A stretch of 44,753 nucleotides of DNA, taken from an uncultured Rubritalea sp. GTDB taxonomy: Bacteria > Verrucomicrobiota > Verrucomicrobiia > Verrucomicrobiales > Akkermansiaceae. This document shows, piece by piece, positions 34,563 to 43,826 of the stretch (position 1 is the first letter of the stretch; every line of letters starts with the position of its first letter). The DNA is taken from NCBI GenBank assembly GCA_937981665.1, contig CALJOJ010000047.1, forward strand, positions 1 through 44,753. The letters run 5' to 3'. A model generated the notes under the pieces. That model did not search any database and was not told the origin of the DNA. It was given only the letters and a program-made list of their open reading frames with translations. Position numbers and translations under genes: made by a program.

Positions 34563-35957
34563 CTACTTAGCACCGGAACCGAACAGAACTGCAGGCACAG
34601 TCTTAATGAGGATCTTAAGATCATACCAGAGAGACCAGTTATCAATATACTCGAGGTCAAGTGCTATCCAGTCATCGAAGTTCGTGATAGAATTCCTGCC
34701 CCCAGCCTGCCATGTGCAGGTTATCCCTGGCTTTACACTCATACGGCGTCGATACGTTGATTTCTCAAATTCCTCAACCTCATAAACAGGCAGAGGCCTA
34801 GGACCAACAAGACTCATATCCCCCAGTAATACATTAATCAACTGCGGCAACTCATCGATAGACAGCTTTCTAAGTAGACGAGCGAACTTAAAGACACGCG
34901 GGTCATCATCTAACTTAAATACCGGACCATCCATTTCATTCCCCTGCTGAGCCTTCACCTCAGCTAGCTTTGCCTCAGCATCCATCACCATAGTTCTGAA
35001 TTTCCACATCTTAAATGACTTACCATACCGACCTGCTCGTTCTTGCTTAAAGAATGCTGGGCCAGGACTGGTTAGTTTTATACCGATAAAAGCGAAGATC
35101 CATAAAGGCAATGTTAAGACCAAAATAATCAACGCTCCCACCTTATCCAGCATAGTCTTAGCTAACAACGCCCATGACAGCTCCGGGGTTGATTTAAAAA
35201 CCAACATCGGATTACCACCCAAGGTATCAAATGCTGGTCGCGAGATCTGGCTTTGGATAAATCCCGCAGAAACCCAAACTTCAACACCTTGCGCCTCACA
35301 GACCTCCACTGCATCCGACAGCTCTTTAAACAGCATATGCTGAGCAGCAAAAATAACCCGCTCCACGGACTCAGCTTTTAGTATTTCCTCTAGTTCATCT
35401 GACGTCCCATCTTGCAGATCAAACTCTGCTCGTACCTCCCAGTAATCAGACACAGATTCAGGAATAGTCTCTTTAAACTCCTCCACATCCTTTTTCGTAC
35501 CAGCGATGATTACGCGCTCCTTCTTATCCCCCTCTTTAATACTCCTTCTCAGATAACAGCGGGTAATAATGAACCGCAGAGCGATAAATGCAAACACTAG
35601 AGCCATTCCAATGATCGTAATATATCGGCTACCATACGGCATCTTAAAGAGAATGAACGCAGCTCCAATCGCTGCAGCAATAATAACAAAAGCCTGTACC
35701 ATTCTACTCAGCGCATGTGCGAAGGTCTTTCGCATTAAGTTATCATAGAAGCCTGACAGATCTAACAAGAATGGAACCGCAGGAACAAGAAGGTAAACCA
35801 TCCATAAAACCGACTCTAATCCATAGCCATCAGCATTCGAACCCTTAAACATAGCCCGGAAACCCGAAGCCGAAACAAAGGCAAGATACACCAATCCAGC
35901 ATCAATAAACTGCAAGACCTGAATCGAAAACTGTTCTTTCTTATTTGAAGCTAACAT
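34563..35957 (-). CDS. polyprenyl-phosphate glycosylphosphotransferase, exopolysaccharide initiation
   Basis: A 464-residue initiating sugar-phosphate transferase that loads the first sugar-1-phosphate on undecaprenyl phosphate. Four N-terminal membrane helices (about 15-130) and a Rossmann-like middle part (ERVIIAGTKKDVEEF) precede a C-terminal bacterial sugar transferase domain (about 260-464). That domain begins with a membrane helix and shows KLTSPGPAFFKQERAGRYGK, MWKFRTM, LRKLSIDELPQLINVLLGDM, SLVGPRPLP and PGITCTWQAGGRN, the WbaP/WcaJ hallmarks. It is the last gene of the xrt-epsI-ligase group, 12 bp after the ligase gene, followed by a terminator. Confidence 0.93.
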   Translation of the reverse strand: MLASNKKEQFSIQVLQFIDAGLVYLAFVSASGFRAMFKGSNADGYGLESVLWMVYLLVPAVPFLLDLSGFYDNLMRKTFAHALSRMVQAFVIIAAAIGAAFILFKMPYGSRYITIIGMALVFAFIALRFIITRCYLRRSIKEGDKKERVIIAGTKKDVEEFKETIPESVSDYWEVRAEFDLQDGTSDELEEILKAESVERVIFAAQHMLFKELSDAVEVCEAQGVEVWVSAGFIQSQISRPAFDTLGGNPMLVFKSTPELSWALLAKTMLDKVGALIILVLTLPLWIFAFIGIKLTSPGPAFFKQERAGRYGKSFKMWKFRTMVMDAEAKLAEVKAQQGNEMDGPVFKLDDDPRVFKFARLLRKLSIDELPQLINVLLGDMSLVGPRPLPVYEVEEFEKSTYRRRMSVKPGITCTWQAGGRNSITNFDDWIALDLEYIDNWSLWYDLKILIKTVPAVLFGSGAK

Positions 35958-35969
35958 AGAGTAGATTTA

Positions 35970-38177
35970 TTATTTTGCAGGGGTAATATCAGCCATCTTC
36001 AGGAACTGGATTTGCTTTGCTAGCTTATCTTTCTCATCCATGACTTCTAAAGTCATCAATTCATCATCCAATCGATTATAGCACCAGAAAGCTTTTTTGT
36101 ACCATTTAAAGGCTAATTCAGGCTTTCTACTAAGAAAGTTTTTCTCAGCATAACGGAAAACCAACCGCGCGTGATCCAGAAGTAATTTAGAATCAGACAG
36201 CTTTTTTACCGACCTATTAAATTTCTGATTATAGAAATCTTCCCAAAACATTTCTAATTCTTCATCCTCACCAAGATGAATCAAGAGATTAGCCCTATCG
36301 ATAACGATAGATGACATAATTTCTGTCTTTATCGGCCGAGGATGAACGATAGGAGCATAGAGTGCCTCATAAGCCATCGCATATACCTCCTTAGCCTGCA
36401 CTAAATCACCTTCTTGAACAAGCTTGCTAGACCACTGTACTAGGCTAGTTAGCTTCTTGTTCACAGGCTCGAAGAATAGCTGCCTATACTTTGTTTGCTC
36501 TATTAATTTATCATGATACGGCATGGCCTCTGCGTATCTTTCTAGCCCTTGAAGACAACTTATCTTATTATTTAAAGCAACAGAATAATATGGGTGCCTT
36601 TCTAAAGATAAATTAGACAACTCAAGAGCTCTAAGGTACATCTCCTCACGCACTTTAACATCTGGCTCAGACTTGGACTTCTCAAGGATGAGACCAGCAA
36701 GCCTCTCGTAGCGCCTGAAGTTGGGGCTTACTTTCAGCACTTCATTAAGAGCTGGGTACCAGCCATCATCTACATGATTTGCAGGAGACCAGAATGCATT
36801 ATCCACATAGATGTCATGTTTACTAAATTCTTTTAATGCTCGCATCTCTTTGTATCCGAACATGACTGAACTCACGCCGATAACGAGAAAGATAACACGA
36901 ATGATAGACTGACCAAATACCCCAGAACTAATTATCTCCTTAGACTTTCCCTCATTTAACTCGCCACTATTCAACCGTAAGATCACTACCGCACAAGCAA
37001 AAGCAAACACTAAGAAATTTGGCTGAGCATGTGCAGGAAAAGAGACGCAAGCATTCACTAAGAAACCTACCATCGCTGCTAAGCCGATAAGTTTTAATTT
37101 ATAAGCTGGTGCTATATTCTGCGAGCTATCAGATGAACTTCTTACACCTACTAAAAATGCCCATACACAACAAAAAATGAAGGCTAATAAAAGCATGAAG
37201 CCAACTAATCCATAATCCGTAATCGTCTGTAGAAATTCATTATGTACCCATACATGATCACCTTTATTAGCATGCATTCCAGCCCAATACTTATAGCACA
37301 TATAGGAATGACTCATACTGCCACTTCCTAGCAGAGGCGCATCTGGCACCTGGTCTATCGCCATCGCAAAATATTGCTTTCTGCCCCCTACATCAATAGA
37401 ACTCTCTAAATTCTCCCCCCTCTGGTTAAATAATATCACCCCTCCAACGAGCACCGCAAATCCAAAAACAACCGTCAATGACGTCATCAAGATTTTTTGC
37501 TTAGAGTTCAACTTGGTCAACATAAAGTAGCAGCCTGCGATCATAACAAGACCCACCACCATCCCAAGAAATCCACCACGTGCCGGCGCAAGAACTAGTC
37601 CCAAGATGGCGCAAGACGCCACCAAGAAAAGCAACCAACGTTTCCAACCTAAACCATCTATCCATAGACCTACAGACGTGGAAATAAGCACCACCATCAT
37701 TAGCATATTACTACAGAAATTTCGGTGATTATACAGACCAGACTCACGATCCCCCTGAGCGAAAGGCAAAATAGAATCTCTCAATGCATTCAGCGGTGGA
37801 TAGAACATCATTACATTCAACATGCCCAAAACCAAGACTATAGAAACAACCCCCCAGAAAAACTGCTTTCTAGATACACAACCACTCACATACAAGAAAT
37901 ACACTCCAGCAGCAGGCAACAAGATAAACAAATCACCTAAACCTAAATCAAAAACCGGCGACATCATCGCACGTGTATAGAAATACAAAAAACCCACAGC
38001 GCTGACTACCAGCGCAGGGATACCAAGCCGAAGGTCATACTTGCTCACCGCTCCTATCAAGCTTCCTGCACCTACCAACAACACCGCCACAGATTGTAGC
38101 GGTGTAGAAGTCATCACCGCACATATCCCAGCAAACAGCAAAGAAAGTAAGGTCAATATAAGAATAATGGCTCGCAT
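35970..38177 (-). CDS. O-antigen ligase/Wzy-family polymerase with C-terminal TPR-like region
   Basis: A 735-residue protein. The N-terminal 420 residues contain about eleven membrane helices and the ligase/polymerase loop region (YNHRNFCSNMLMM, GSGSMSHSYMCYKYW, HNEFLQTITDYGLVGFMLLL), typical of Wzy_C family proteins that polymerise or ligate lipid-linked polysaccharide. Residues about 450-735 are soluble and helical with TPR-like stretches (YAEAMPYHDKLIEQ, AKEVYAMAYEALY, ELAFKWYKKAFWCYN), as in exosortase-linked polymerases. It lies 3 bp after epsI and 12 bp before the glycosylphosphotransferase gene, so the group is almost certainly one transcript. Confidence 0.88.
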   Translation of the reverse strand: MRAIILILTLLSLLFAGICAVMTSTPLQSVAVLLVGAGSLIGAVSKYDLRLGIPALVVSAVGFLYFYTRAMMSPVFDLGLGDLFILLPAAGVYFLYVSGCVSRKQFFWGVVSIVLVLGMLNVMMFYPPLNALRDSILPFAQGDRESGLYNHRNFCSNMLMMVVLISTSVGLWIDGLGWKRWLLFLVASCAILGLVLAPARGGFLGMVVGLVMIAGCYFMLTKLNSKQKILMTSLTVVFGFAVLVGGVILFNQRGENLESSIDVGGRKQYFAMAIDQVPDAPLLGSGSMSHSYMCYKYWAGMHANKGDHVWVHNEFLQTITDYGLVGFMLLLAFIFCCVWAFLVGVRSSSDSSQNIAPAYKLKLIGLAAMVGFLVNACVSFPAHAQPNFLVFAFACAVVILRLNSGELNEGKSKEIISSGVFGQSIIRVIFLVIGVSSVMFGYKEMRALKEFSKHDIYVDNAFWSPANHVDDGWYPALNEVLKVSPNFRRYERLAGLILEKSKSEPDVKVREEMYLRALELSNLSLERHPYYSVALNNKISCLQGLERYAEAMPYHDKLIEQTKYRQLFFEPVNKKLTSLVQWSSKLVQEGDLVQAKEVYAMAYEALYAPIVHPRPIKTEIMSSIVIDRANLLIHLGEDEELEMFWEDFYNQKFNRSVKKLSDSKLLLDHARLVFRYAEKNFLSRKPELAFKWYKKAFWCYNRLDDELMTLEVMDEKDKLAKQIQFLKMADITPAK

Positions 38178-38180
38178 CGT

Positions 38181-38921
38181 CTAGTTGTTTAGTAAAAGAG
38201 GCATCGCGTCACTAGTGAACTCCTTCAATGCTGCCCGAGTTTGCTCGACATCGAACTCCTTAAAGTAACTCTTCTCTTTTATATCATCCAATGGATTTTT
38301 AGTCACATCCATAGAAATAGTGACATACGCCCACTGCTGGTCAGTTCCCTGTAGAATACGTGTTTTAATATCTTCCCATGTCCTTTCATAGTGACCAGCG
38401 ACTATCGCTTCGGCCCCCGCAAATGTATAATAAAGCACCCTCGTATCAATGATAGCTTCACCCTTAGAGTTCTTACTTGCTGAACCATCAGTAGACACTC
38501 GTGTACGAGCAGAAACAATCTCCTTAAAAGGAATCCTTCTCTCTCCAAAATCAACCATAACGTAGGTTTCACTCGATAATGTCCACCCTTGTGCAACTAG
38601 ACAAATTTCAGGCCGATGAATACTATTATTAATATCTTTACCAGAGAACACCACAGACACGTCCACATAAGGATCAGCGTTCTCTTCCTTATTATCAAAA
38701 TACCTCTTCCGAGCAAACGTAGTATCATCAGCCAAGGTATCTTTTTCTTTCTGCGAAACTTCTAACTCTACCCCCACTCTACCCAATAAAGTATTAGGTA
38801 ACTCTTCAATCAGCTGTGAGCTCCGAAATACACCAGAGGTCGGAATAGCCCAAACTAGAGAAAATCCTACTGCTACCATGATCGCTAGGATCCAAGTTCG
38901 TTTTGTTAATAATGCATCCAT
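38181..38921 (-). CDS. epsI: exosortase-associated EpsI-domain protein
   Basis: A 246-residue protein with one N-terminal membrane helix (about 10-27) and a soluble extracytoplasmic EpsI/DUF3485 domain. The most diagnostic segment is HRPEICLVAQGW, matching the HxPxxCLPxxGW motif of EpsI proteins, followed by a region like those in exosortase-linked EPS loci. EpsI domains are often fused to the exosortase; here the two are neighbouring genes 17 bp apart. The exact role in exosortase function or EPS export is not established. Confidence 0.87.
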   Translation of the reverse strand: MDALLTKRTWILAIMVAVGFSLVWAIPTSGVFRSSQLIEELPNTLLGRVGVELEVSQKEKDTLADDTTFARKRYFDNKEENADPYVDVSVVFSGKDINNSIHRPEICLVAQGWTLSSETYVMVDFGERRIPFKEIVSARTRVSTDGSASKNSKGEAIIDTRVLYYTFAGAEAIVAGHYERTWEDIKTRILQGTDQQWAYVTISMDVTKNPLDDIKEKSYFKEFDVEQTRAALKEFTSDAMPLLLNN

Positions 38922-38938
38922 CTTAATTTATCACTCTA

Positions 38939-39844
38939 CTAGTTCACCTTTGTCTTTTTCGTGGTCCGCTTCTTCCTGTTGAGTAATTTATCAACAATGA
39001 ACAAACCTGTCAGAGCTACCGGAAAGAAAATAAATAATCCCGCCCAGTCATGGTAAGTATCTTTAGCAAAATCTGCATATCCCATCTCGGCAATCACCAA
39101 GATAGTAAAGATCCTAAAAAAGTTTCCTACCAAAGCTAATGGTAATGCCATAGAAAACAAAAACACCTTCTTCCATAATTCCTTCTGAGTGTAGTAAGCA
39201 TAAATGGCAGCAATCATTACTAATGCCATTAGCGACTTGATCCCACTACAGCCCTCAGCAATATCAAAACCAGTCCATGAATCAGTTGCAGATTTAATTG
39301 TATTCCCGCTCAGCGTCAGTTCCATACCAGTCAAGCCACCTGCAGAATAACACCATTTCGTGATAAGTACCTGTAAGCCATTCGTCAGCTGGTTAAGCCC
39401 CGGCACAGGCATCGCAAAATACCAGAAGAATGACGCAAACAAAAAATGCCGACCTTTTTTCCAGCCAAGCACATAAATAATCCCACCAGAGATCAAAAAC
39501 GGAATCGCCATAATCCCGACCCTAGGCTGAATCGCACGCGCAGAAATCAAATACAAGATGACCCCAAACCAAAACAACACTAAGCCCCAGCGCCCATCAG
39601 AATACTCCTCCTTCCGAGAAACCTTCACCGCTGTCACAATAAAGAAAATAAATATAACTGGCACAATATAGCCGTGTTCTAGGTTATTTCTCGTATTCCA
39701 TGTGTTTTTTGTCCAGATACCGAGCTCACTCGCTCGGTTCTCCAAACCAGAATAAGTAGCATGTATAAAAATGTAATAAATCACCACTAGCGCTATAATG
39801 CCAGTGGGTATGATCCATTTATTGTTTTCTATATACTTTTTCAT
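38939..39844 (-). CDS. exosortase (exosortase/archaeosortase family)
   Basis: A 301-residue polytopic membrane transpeptidase that should recognise a C-terminal sorting tag (PEP-CTERM or related) on exported proteins and cleave it. The catalytic triad of the family is visible: C199 in IAEGCSGI, R244 in GNFFRI and H265 in YHDWAG, each at the edge of a membrane helix. About eight membrane segments are seen. EpsI and EPS genes follow directly, the standard setting for exosortases. No substrate with a sorting tag is encoded in this window. The basic tail KKRTTKKTK ends the protein. Confidence 0.93.
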   Translation of the reverse strand: MKKYIENNKWIIPTGIIALVVIYYIFIHATYSGLENRASELGIWTKNTWNTRNNLEHGYIVPVIFIFFIVTAVKVSRKEEYSDGRWGLVLFWFGVILYLISARAIQPRVGIMAIPFLISGGIIYVLGWKKGRHFLFASFFWYFAMPVPGLNQLTNGLQVLITKWCYSAGGLTGMELTLSGNTIKSATDSWTGFDIAEGCSGIKSLMALVMIAAIYAYYTQKELWKKVFLFSMALPLALVGNFFRIFTILVIAEMGYADFAKDTYHDWAGLFIFFPVALTGLFIVDKLLNRKKRTTKKTKVN

Positions 39845-39932
39845 CCTATCTAAATAAATATTTGCTTATAATACTTGTTTGTATTGAGACCTCCGAAGAA
39901 CTCTTTAGTCTTGAGCGACTCATTATCAACGG

Positions 39933-41063
39933 TCAACTAAAGTCAATCAGCTTAAGTACTCGATCAGTCGCATGAAAATCTACTTGCTTGAAAAATTTCT
40001 TTTTCAAGACTTCTCTTCTTTCGCTATATAAATCTTCACTTCGGATACAGTGCTTCATCTCTTTCGTCAACTCCCCATAGCTCTTCGCCACCTCACAAGG
40101 CAACCAATCCTCAATCGGATCAAAATTCATATTTCTAGAATTCTGATACGCCTCAGAATCTTCAAAACAAACCACTATAGGACGATCAAGCAGCATAAAA
40201 TCAATCATCACAGACGAAATGTCAGAAATTAAGAAATCACACACACCCAGAAGTGGATAGAGCATTAGACCTCTCTTCATCATCCATTCCTCATCAATGA
40301 TCAGCATATTATCCAGATCCGGAGCATGCTTCTTAGGAGCCATTGGATGCGGTTTAAGAATACATAAACACTCCTGCTCTGACAAAAAGGCCTGAAATGC
40401 GTTATGATCGAAACCATCCATATTGAAGACATTATCCACCTCAGTGCCATCCTCTCCGATATAACCCAACACACTCTTACGGTAAGTAGGCAGCCAAAAA
40501 CAAACCTTTTTATACTTGCTTCGGTCTATCCCCGCCTGCTCAAATATCGCGTCAGGTTCAGCGACATCTAGCAGATCATTCCTCGGGATCCCTGTCACCT
40601 TCACATTCTCTAGTGGCACGCCAAAAGAACGTGCCATGATATCCTGGTAAAGCTCAGAAGTAGCACACAGATACGTATCCTCACGCCCAGCCTGTCCGTC
40701 TAGTAGACCGATGCTTTTCAGCGGCATCCCGTGCCAAACATTCAAACACACTTGATTCTTAGGTACTCTATTAATAAAATGGCCATGCGAGGTCATCACA
40801 TACTTTGACACAACCCCATAATATAACTCCTTAAGGCTACCTTTTCGGACATAGATCGTCTTACCTCTATCTTGAAACGGAGGCTCACTATCTAAGTCAA
40901 AGCAAGACCAGATCACCTTATCCAGCTTATCCATAGGAAGCTCTCGATACAGAGACACCAAGCTATCCTCAAATGTAGGTAACCCTTTCATGAAGCAATA
41001 CTTCCGCTTAGGGCTCACTCTTACGATCAAGCTAAGGATACTTTTTATCAAATCTTTTATCAC
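39933..41063 (-). CDS. CDP-glycerol glycerophosphotransferase family protein (TagB/TagF-like)
   Basis: A 376-residue protein of the CDP-glycerol:poly(glycerophosphate) glycerophosphotransferase family, which transfers polyol phosphate from a CDP-polyol to a growing polymer or glycan at the inner membrane face. Key segments are NVWHGMPLKSIG (donor-site histidine), LCILKPHPM and SDISSVMIDFMLLDRPIV, all in family order. Teichoic acids are not expected in this Gram-negative-type genome, so it more likely decorates or builds a capsule or exopolysaccharide. The upstream gene could supply the activated donor. The gap to that gene is 36 bp, supporting one operon. Confidence 0.87.
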   Translation of the reverse strand: MIKDLIKSILSLIVRVSPKRKYCFMKGLPTFEDSLVSLYRELPMDKLDKVIWSCFDLDSEPPFQDRGKTIYVRKGSLKELYYGVVSKYVMTSHGHFINRVPKNQVCLNVWHGMPLKSIGLLDGQAGREDTYLCATSELYQDIMARSFGVPLENVKVTGIPRNDLLDVAEPDAIFEQAGIDRSKYKKVCFWLPTYRKSVLGYIGEDGTEVDNVFNMDGFDHNAFQAFLSEQECLCILKPHPMAPKKHAPDLDNMLIIDEEWMMKRGLMLYPLLGVCDFLISDISSVMIDFMLLDRPIVVCFEDSEAYQNSRNMNFDPIEDWLPCEVAKSYGELTKEMKHCIRSEDLYSERREVLKKKFFKQVDFHATDRVLKLIDFS

Positions 41064-41099
41064 AATAAAACTTCAGCTAGATAACTGATTCTCACTTTA

Positions 41100-42602
41100 T
41101 TAAGTTAACAGATCACTCAGCATCTTCACGCTAGAGACAATCAAATCTGGTTGAGAATAAATATCCTCCACTTCTCCCCGTTCGGTCTCACCAGATAGAG
41201 TTAAGACAAACTTAGCTCCCACATTCCGAGCCATCTTCATATCCGTATAAATTCTATCACCCACGAAAGCCAACCTATCAGCAGAAAGCTTATTTCCTGT
41301 GAGTATATGCTCCACCATCTCAGCAGATGGCTTACCAAAGACCTGTGTTGGAGCCACCCCAGTTACCTGCTCTAGCATCGCAGTCATTGAGCCAATATCA
41401 GGGATCGGTCCTTTCGGTGTCGGGCAGTTCACATCCGGATGTGTTGCATAGTATGGCACTCCCGCATTGACCAGCTCCGTCGCTGTTCTGAGTTTAGCAT
41501 AGGTCAACTCTGTATCATAACCCAGTAGCACTGCATCCACCTTATCTTCACTGTTATCTTTAGTCGACACACCAGCTTCTTCCACAGTAGCCCTGAGTGA
41601 ATCAGTCCCGAGTACGAACACACTAGTAAACGCTGATTTCACCAAGAAATTTACCGCACCATCCGCAGAGCTAATGATCAAAGAGGAATCTACATGGATG
41701 CCCATGCTAGCTAACTTACTCACATACTCATCCTTATCTTTAGAAGAATTATTAGTTAGTAATGAAAACGAACGACCCTCCTTCTGCAGCGTCTCTATCC
41801 ATTCACTCGCACCATCTATCACCTCATCACCTACATACAAAGTGCCATCTAGATCAATGAACCAATGATCTATCTCAGCAGAATCAAAACCACTAAATAA
41901 CTCATCAGCCAATGCCAAATCCTCGTGATTATCTATCTCCACCCAGGAGCGATTTCCTATATCAAACGGATACATACATAGCTCTTGTTTCTGTAACATC
42001 CTCTGCATCGCTAGCTCCGTCCATTCATTCAGGTTCTTCTCACCTTCTATCACACTAATGATAGAAGCCTTAAAGACACTTGCCGCAGCTTTATCGAATT
42101 TATAAAGATCGATAGAATTTCCATAAGCAGTCTCCTCCTTCACAGTTTTACTGATATTACAGATCCGCTCTCCAGAGATTTCCAGCTTCATCGACTCCTC
42201 ATCAAAACTCCCCTTATCTGTAGCAATCCATGCTCCCTCAGCAGCCATCACATCCGCCACTATACTTGGATCATACACACAGTCACCATTACTTAATAAA
42301 TACCCATCTTCACCACACTCTTTTAGCGCCAGATAAAGAGAATACATATTATTCGTCACCGCATAGTCATCGTTCGAAATACACCGAATACGCTTATCTC
42401 CATAGTCCTCACAAAAAGCATGAATCTGCTCCTGCATATGCCCGGTTAATACCAGCACCTCAGACACTCCAGCAGATAAGTAGGCATCTAACTGATGTTG
42501 TAAAATACTCCTACCAGCTACAGTCACCAAGCATTTTGGCTTTTCGTCCGTTATTGGGTGCAGCCTGCTACCTACTCCAGCTGCTAATATTATTGCTCTC
42601 AT
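41100..42602 (-). CDS. fusion of sugar/polyol-phosphate nucleotidyltransferase and HAD-IIA phosphatase
   Basis: Residues 1 to about 240 are a nucleotidyltransferase (ILAAGVGSRLHPITDEKPKC start, NGDCVYDP for the metal/NTP site), closest in type to LicC-like cytidylyltransferases. Residues about 245-500 are a HAD-superfamily subclass IIA phosphatase of the NagD type: WFIDLDGTLYVGD (motif I), LLTNNSSK (motif II), VFGKPSAEMVE (motif III lysine) and FVGDRIYTDMKMA (motif IV). Both parts look intact. A phosphatase plus cytidylyltransferase next to a CDP-glycerol glycerophosphotransferase suggests that the polypeptide helps make a CDP-polyol donor, but the nucleotide and substrate cannot be read from sequence. 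The start ATG is at 42602. Confidence 0.85.
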   Translation of the reverse strand: MRAIILAAGVGSRLHPITDEKPKCLVTVAGRSILQHQLDAYLSAGVSEVLVLTGHMQEQIHAFCEDYGDKRIRCISNDDYAVTNNMYSLYLALKECGEDGYLLSNGDCVYDPSIVADVMAAEGAWIATDKGSFDEESMKLEISGERICNISKTVKEETAYGNSIDLYKFDKAAASVFKASIISVIEGEKNLNEWTELAMQRMLQKQELCMYPFDIGNRSWVEIDNHEDLALADELFSGFDSAEIDHWFIDLDGTLYVGDEVIDGASEWIETLQKEGRSFSLLTNNSSKDKDEYVSKLASMGIHVDSSLIISSADGAVNFLVKSAFTSVFVLGTDSLRATVEEAGVSTKDNSEDKVDAVLLGYDTELTYAKLRTATELVNAGVPYYATHPDVNCPTPKGPIPDIGSMTAMLEQVTGVAPTQVFGKPSAEMVEHILTGNKLSADRLAFVGDRIYTDMKMARNVGAKFVLTLSGETERGEVEDIYSQPDLIVSSVKMLSDLLT

Positions 42603-42698
42603 ATCGTTCTTCTAATGATAAAATTATTTAAAATCTTAACAGACTCTATAACATCTAATGTTATTACTGAAAAAATGTAACCCCATATTTCAAATACA

Positions 42699-43826
42699 TT
42701 AAGGCTTCAACAAATCAGCCCAAGATTGGCAAAATGCTTGATTCGTATAAGAAGCTTCGAAACGCAATTTATTAAATTCACCGAAAGTTCCTCTTAAAGC
42801 AGGATCTTCAATCACCTTTTTTAGAGCTAACTTGAAAGCTGCTTTGTCTTTTGCTGGAACAATATAGCCTCCTTGCTCATTGACTACCGCGTCGGAGATC
42901 CCTCCAACATTGGTCGCTACAATAGGTAAGCTAACCGACATTGCTTCCAATAGGGTAATCGGGAAAGCCTCATTATATGAAGGAAAAGCCAGAATATCAG
43001 CGTCATTGAAAACCTGAGCCTTCTTATCATCGCCTAAAATCCCACAGTATCGAATACGCTGTGCATTTTTGCCTTCCGCAAACACCCCCTCTATTTGAGC
43101 AAGAGAGCACTCCTGAGTTGGAGCTCCATAAAAATTAAAATGCAACGTATTATCCTCAATACAAAGCTCTTCTGCTATTTCACGTAAAAGTCTCCAGCCT
43201 TTATTCTCTGTGAAATTAGAAACGTATAAAATACTCAACCGAGAAGAATCAGATCCTTCCAGTTGCCCGCAGTCATCGAGTGCAGGTATCCCATTTGCCA
43301 CAGAGAACAGGGAATCTTTAGTAAGAAAATCTGGCATCCCAGCTATAAGTGATGGAGCCACACATACATGAGAAGAAATACACTTTAGTGTCTTATCGAC
43401 ATACCATTGCTTCACCTTCCCAAGGGACAAATAGTCCATCGTCTCAAATCGCATATGATACCACCCCACAATCGGCTTTCTCCCCAGATATTTCGCCACC
43501 CAGATAAACAAAGAATCCTTCAAAAACGTATTCATTTGAAAAGATGGAGTCAGTACAACTCCATCTGCACCACGCATAGACACCAGCATCTGCCATAAAT
43601 ACTTAATCAATAGCACTACTTTACGTAAACTAAACTTCTGTAACTCCGCAATCGATTCCGTATAGGTAGCATTAACATGCTTCCATACCACTCCTGAAGT
43701 AGGTCCCTCTAGTAGGATCTCTACTGCTCTGCTAGCACCATGCCGAGGAGGTGGCTTTGGTGAGACTAAAGTCCATACTGAAGAACTGACTTCTTGCTGA
43801 CCACCATGATTAAGACCACTCTTCAT
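42699..43826 (-). CDS. group 1/GT4 family glycosyltransferase
   Basis: A 375-residue GT-B glycosyltransferase transferring a sugar from a nucleotide donor during exopolysaccharide assembly. The C-terminal half carries LSILYVSNFTENKGW at the acceptor/donor boundary, and the GT4 signature EAFPITLLEAMSVSLPIVAT followed by GGISDAVVNEQGGYIVP. The N-terminal acceptor domain is less conserved. The start ATG (43826) overlaps the stop of the epimerase gene by 4 bp, implying translational coupling. The donor and linkage cannot be told. Confidence 0.9.
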   Translation of the reverse strand: MKSGLNHGGQQEVSSSVWTLVSPKPPPRHGASRAVEILLEGPTSGVVWKHVNATYTESIAELQKFSLRKVVLLIKYLWQMLVSMRGADGVVLTPSFQMNTFLKDSLFIWVAKYLGRKPIVGWYHMRFETMDYLSLGKVKQWYVDKTLKCISSHVCVAPSLIAGMPDFLTKDSLFSVANGIPALDDCGQLEGSDSSRLSILYVSNFTENKGWRLLREIAEELCIEDNTLHFNFYGAPTQECSLAQIEGVFAEGKNAQRIRYCGILGDDKKAQVFNDADILAFPSYNEAFPITLLEAMSVSLPIVATNVGGISDAVVNEQGGYIVPAKDKAAFKLALKKVIEDPALRGTFGEFNKLRFEASYTNQAFCQSWADLLKP

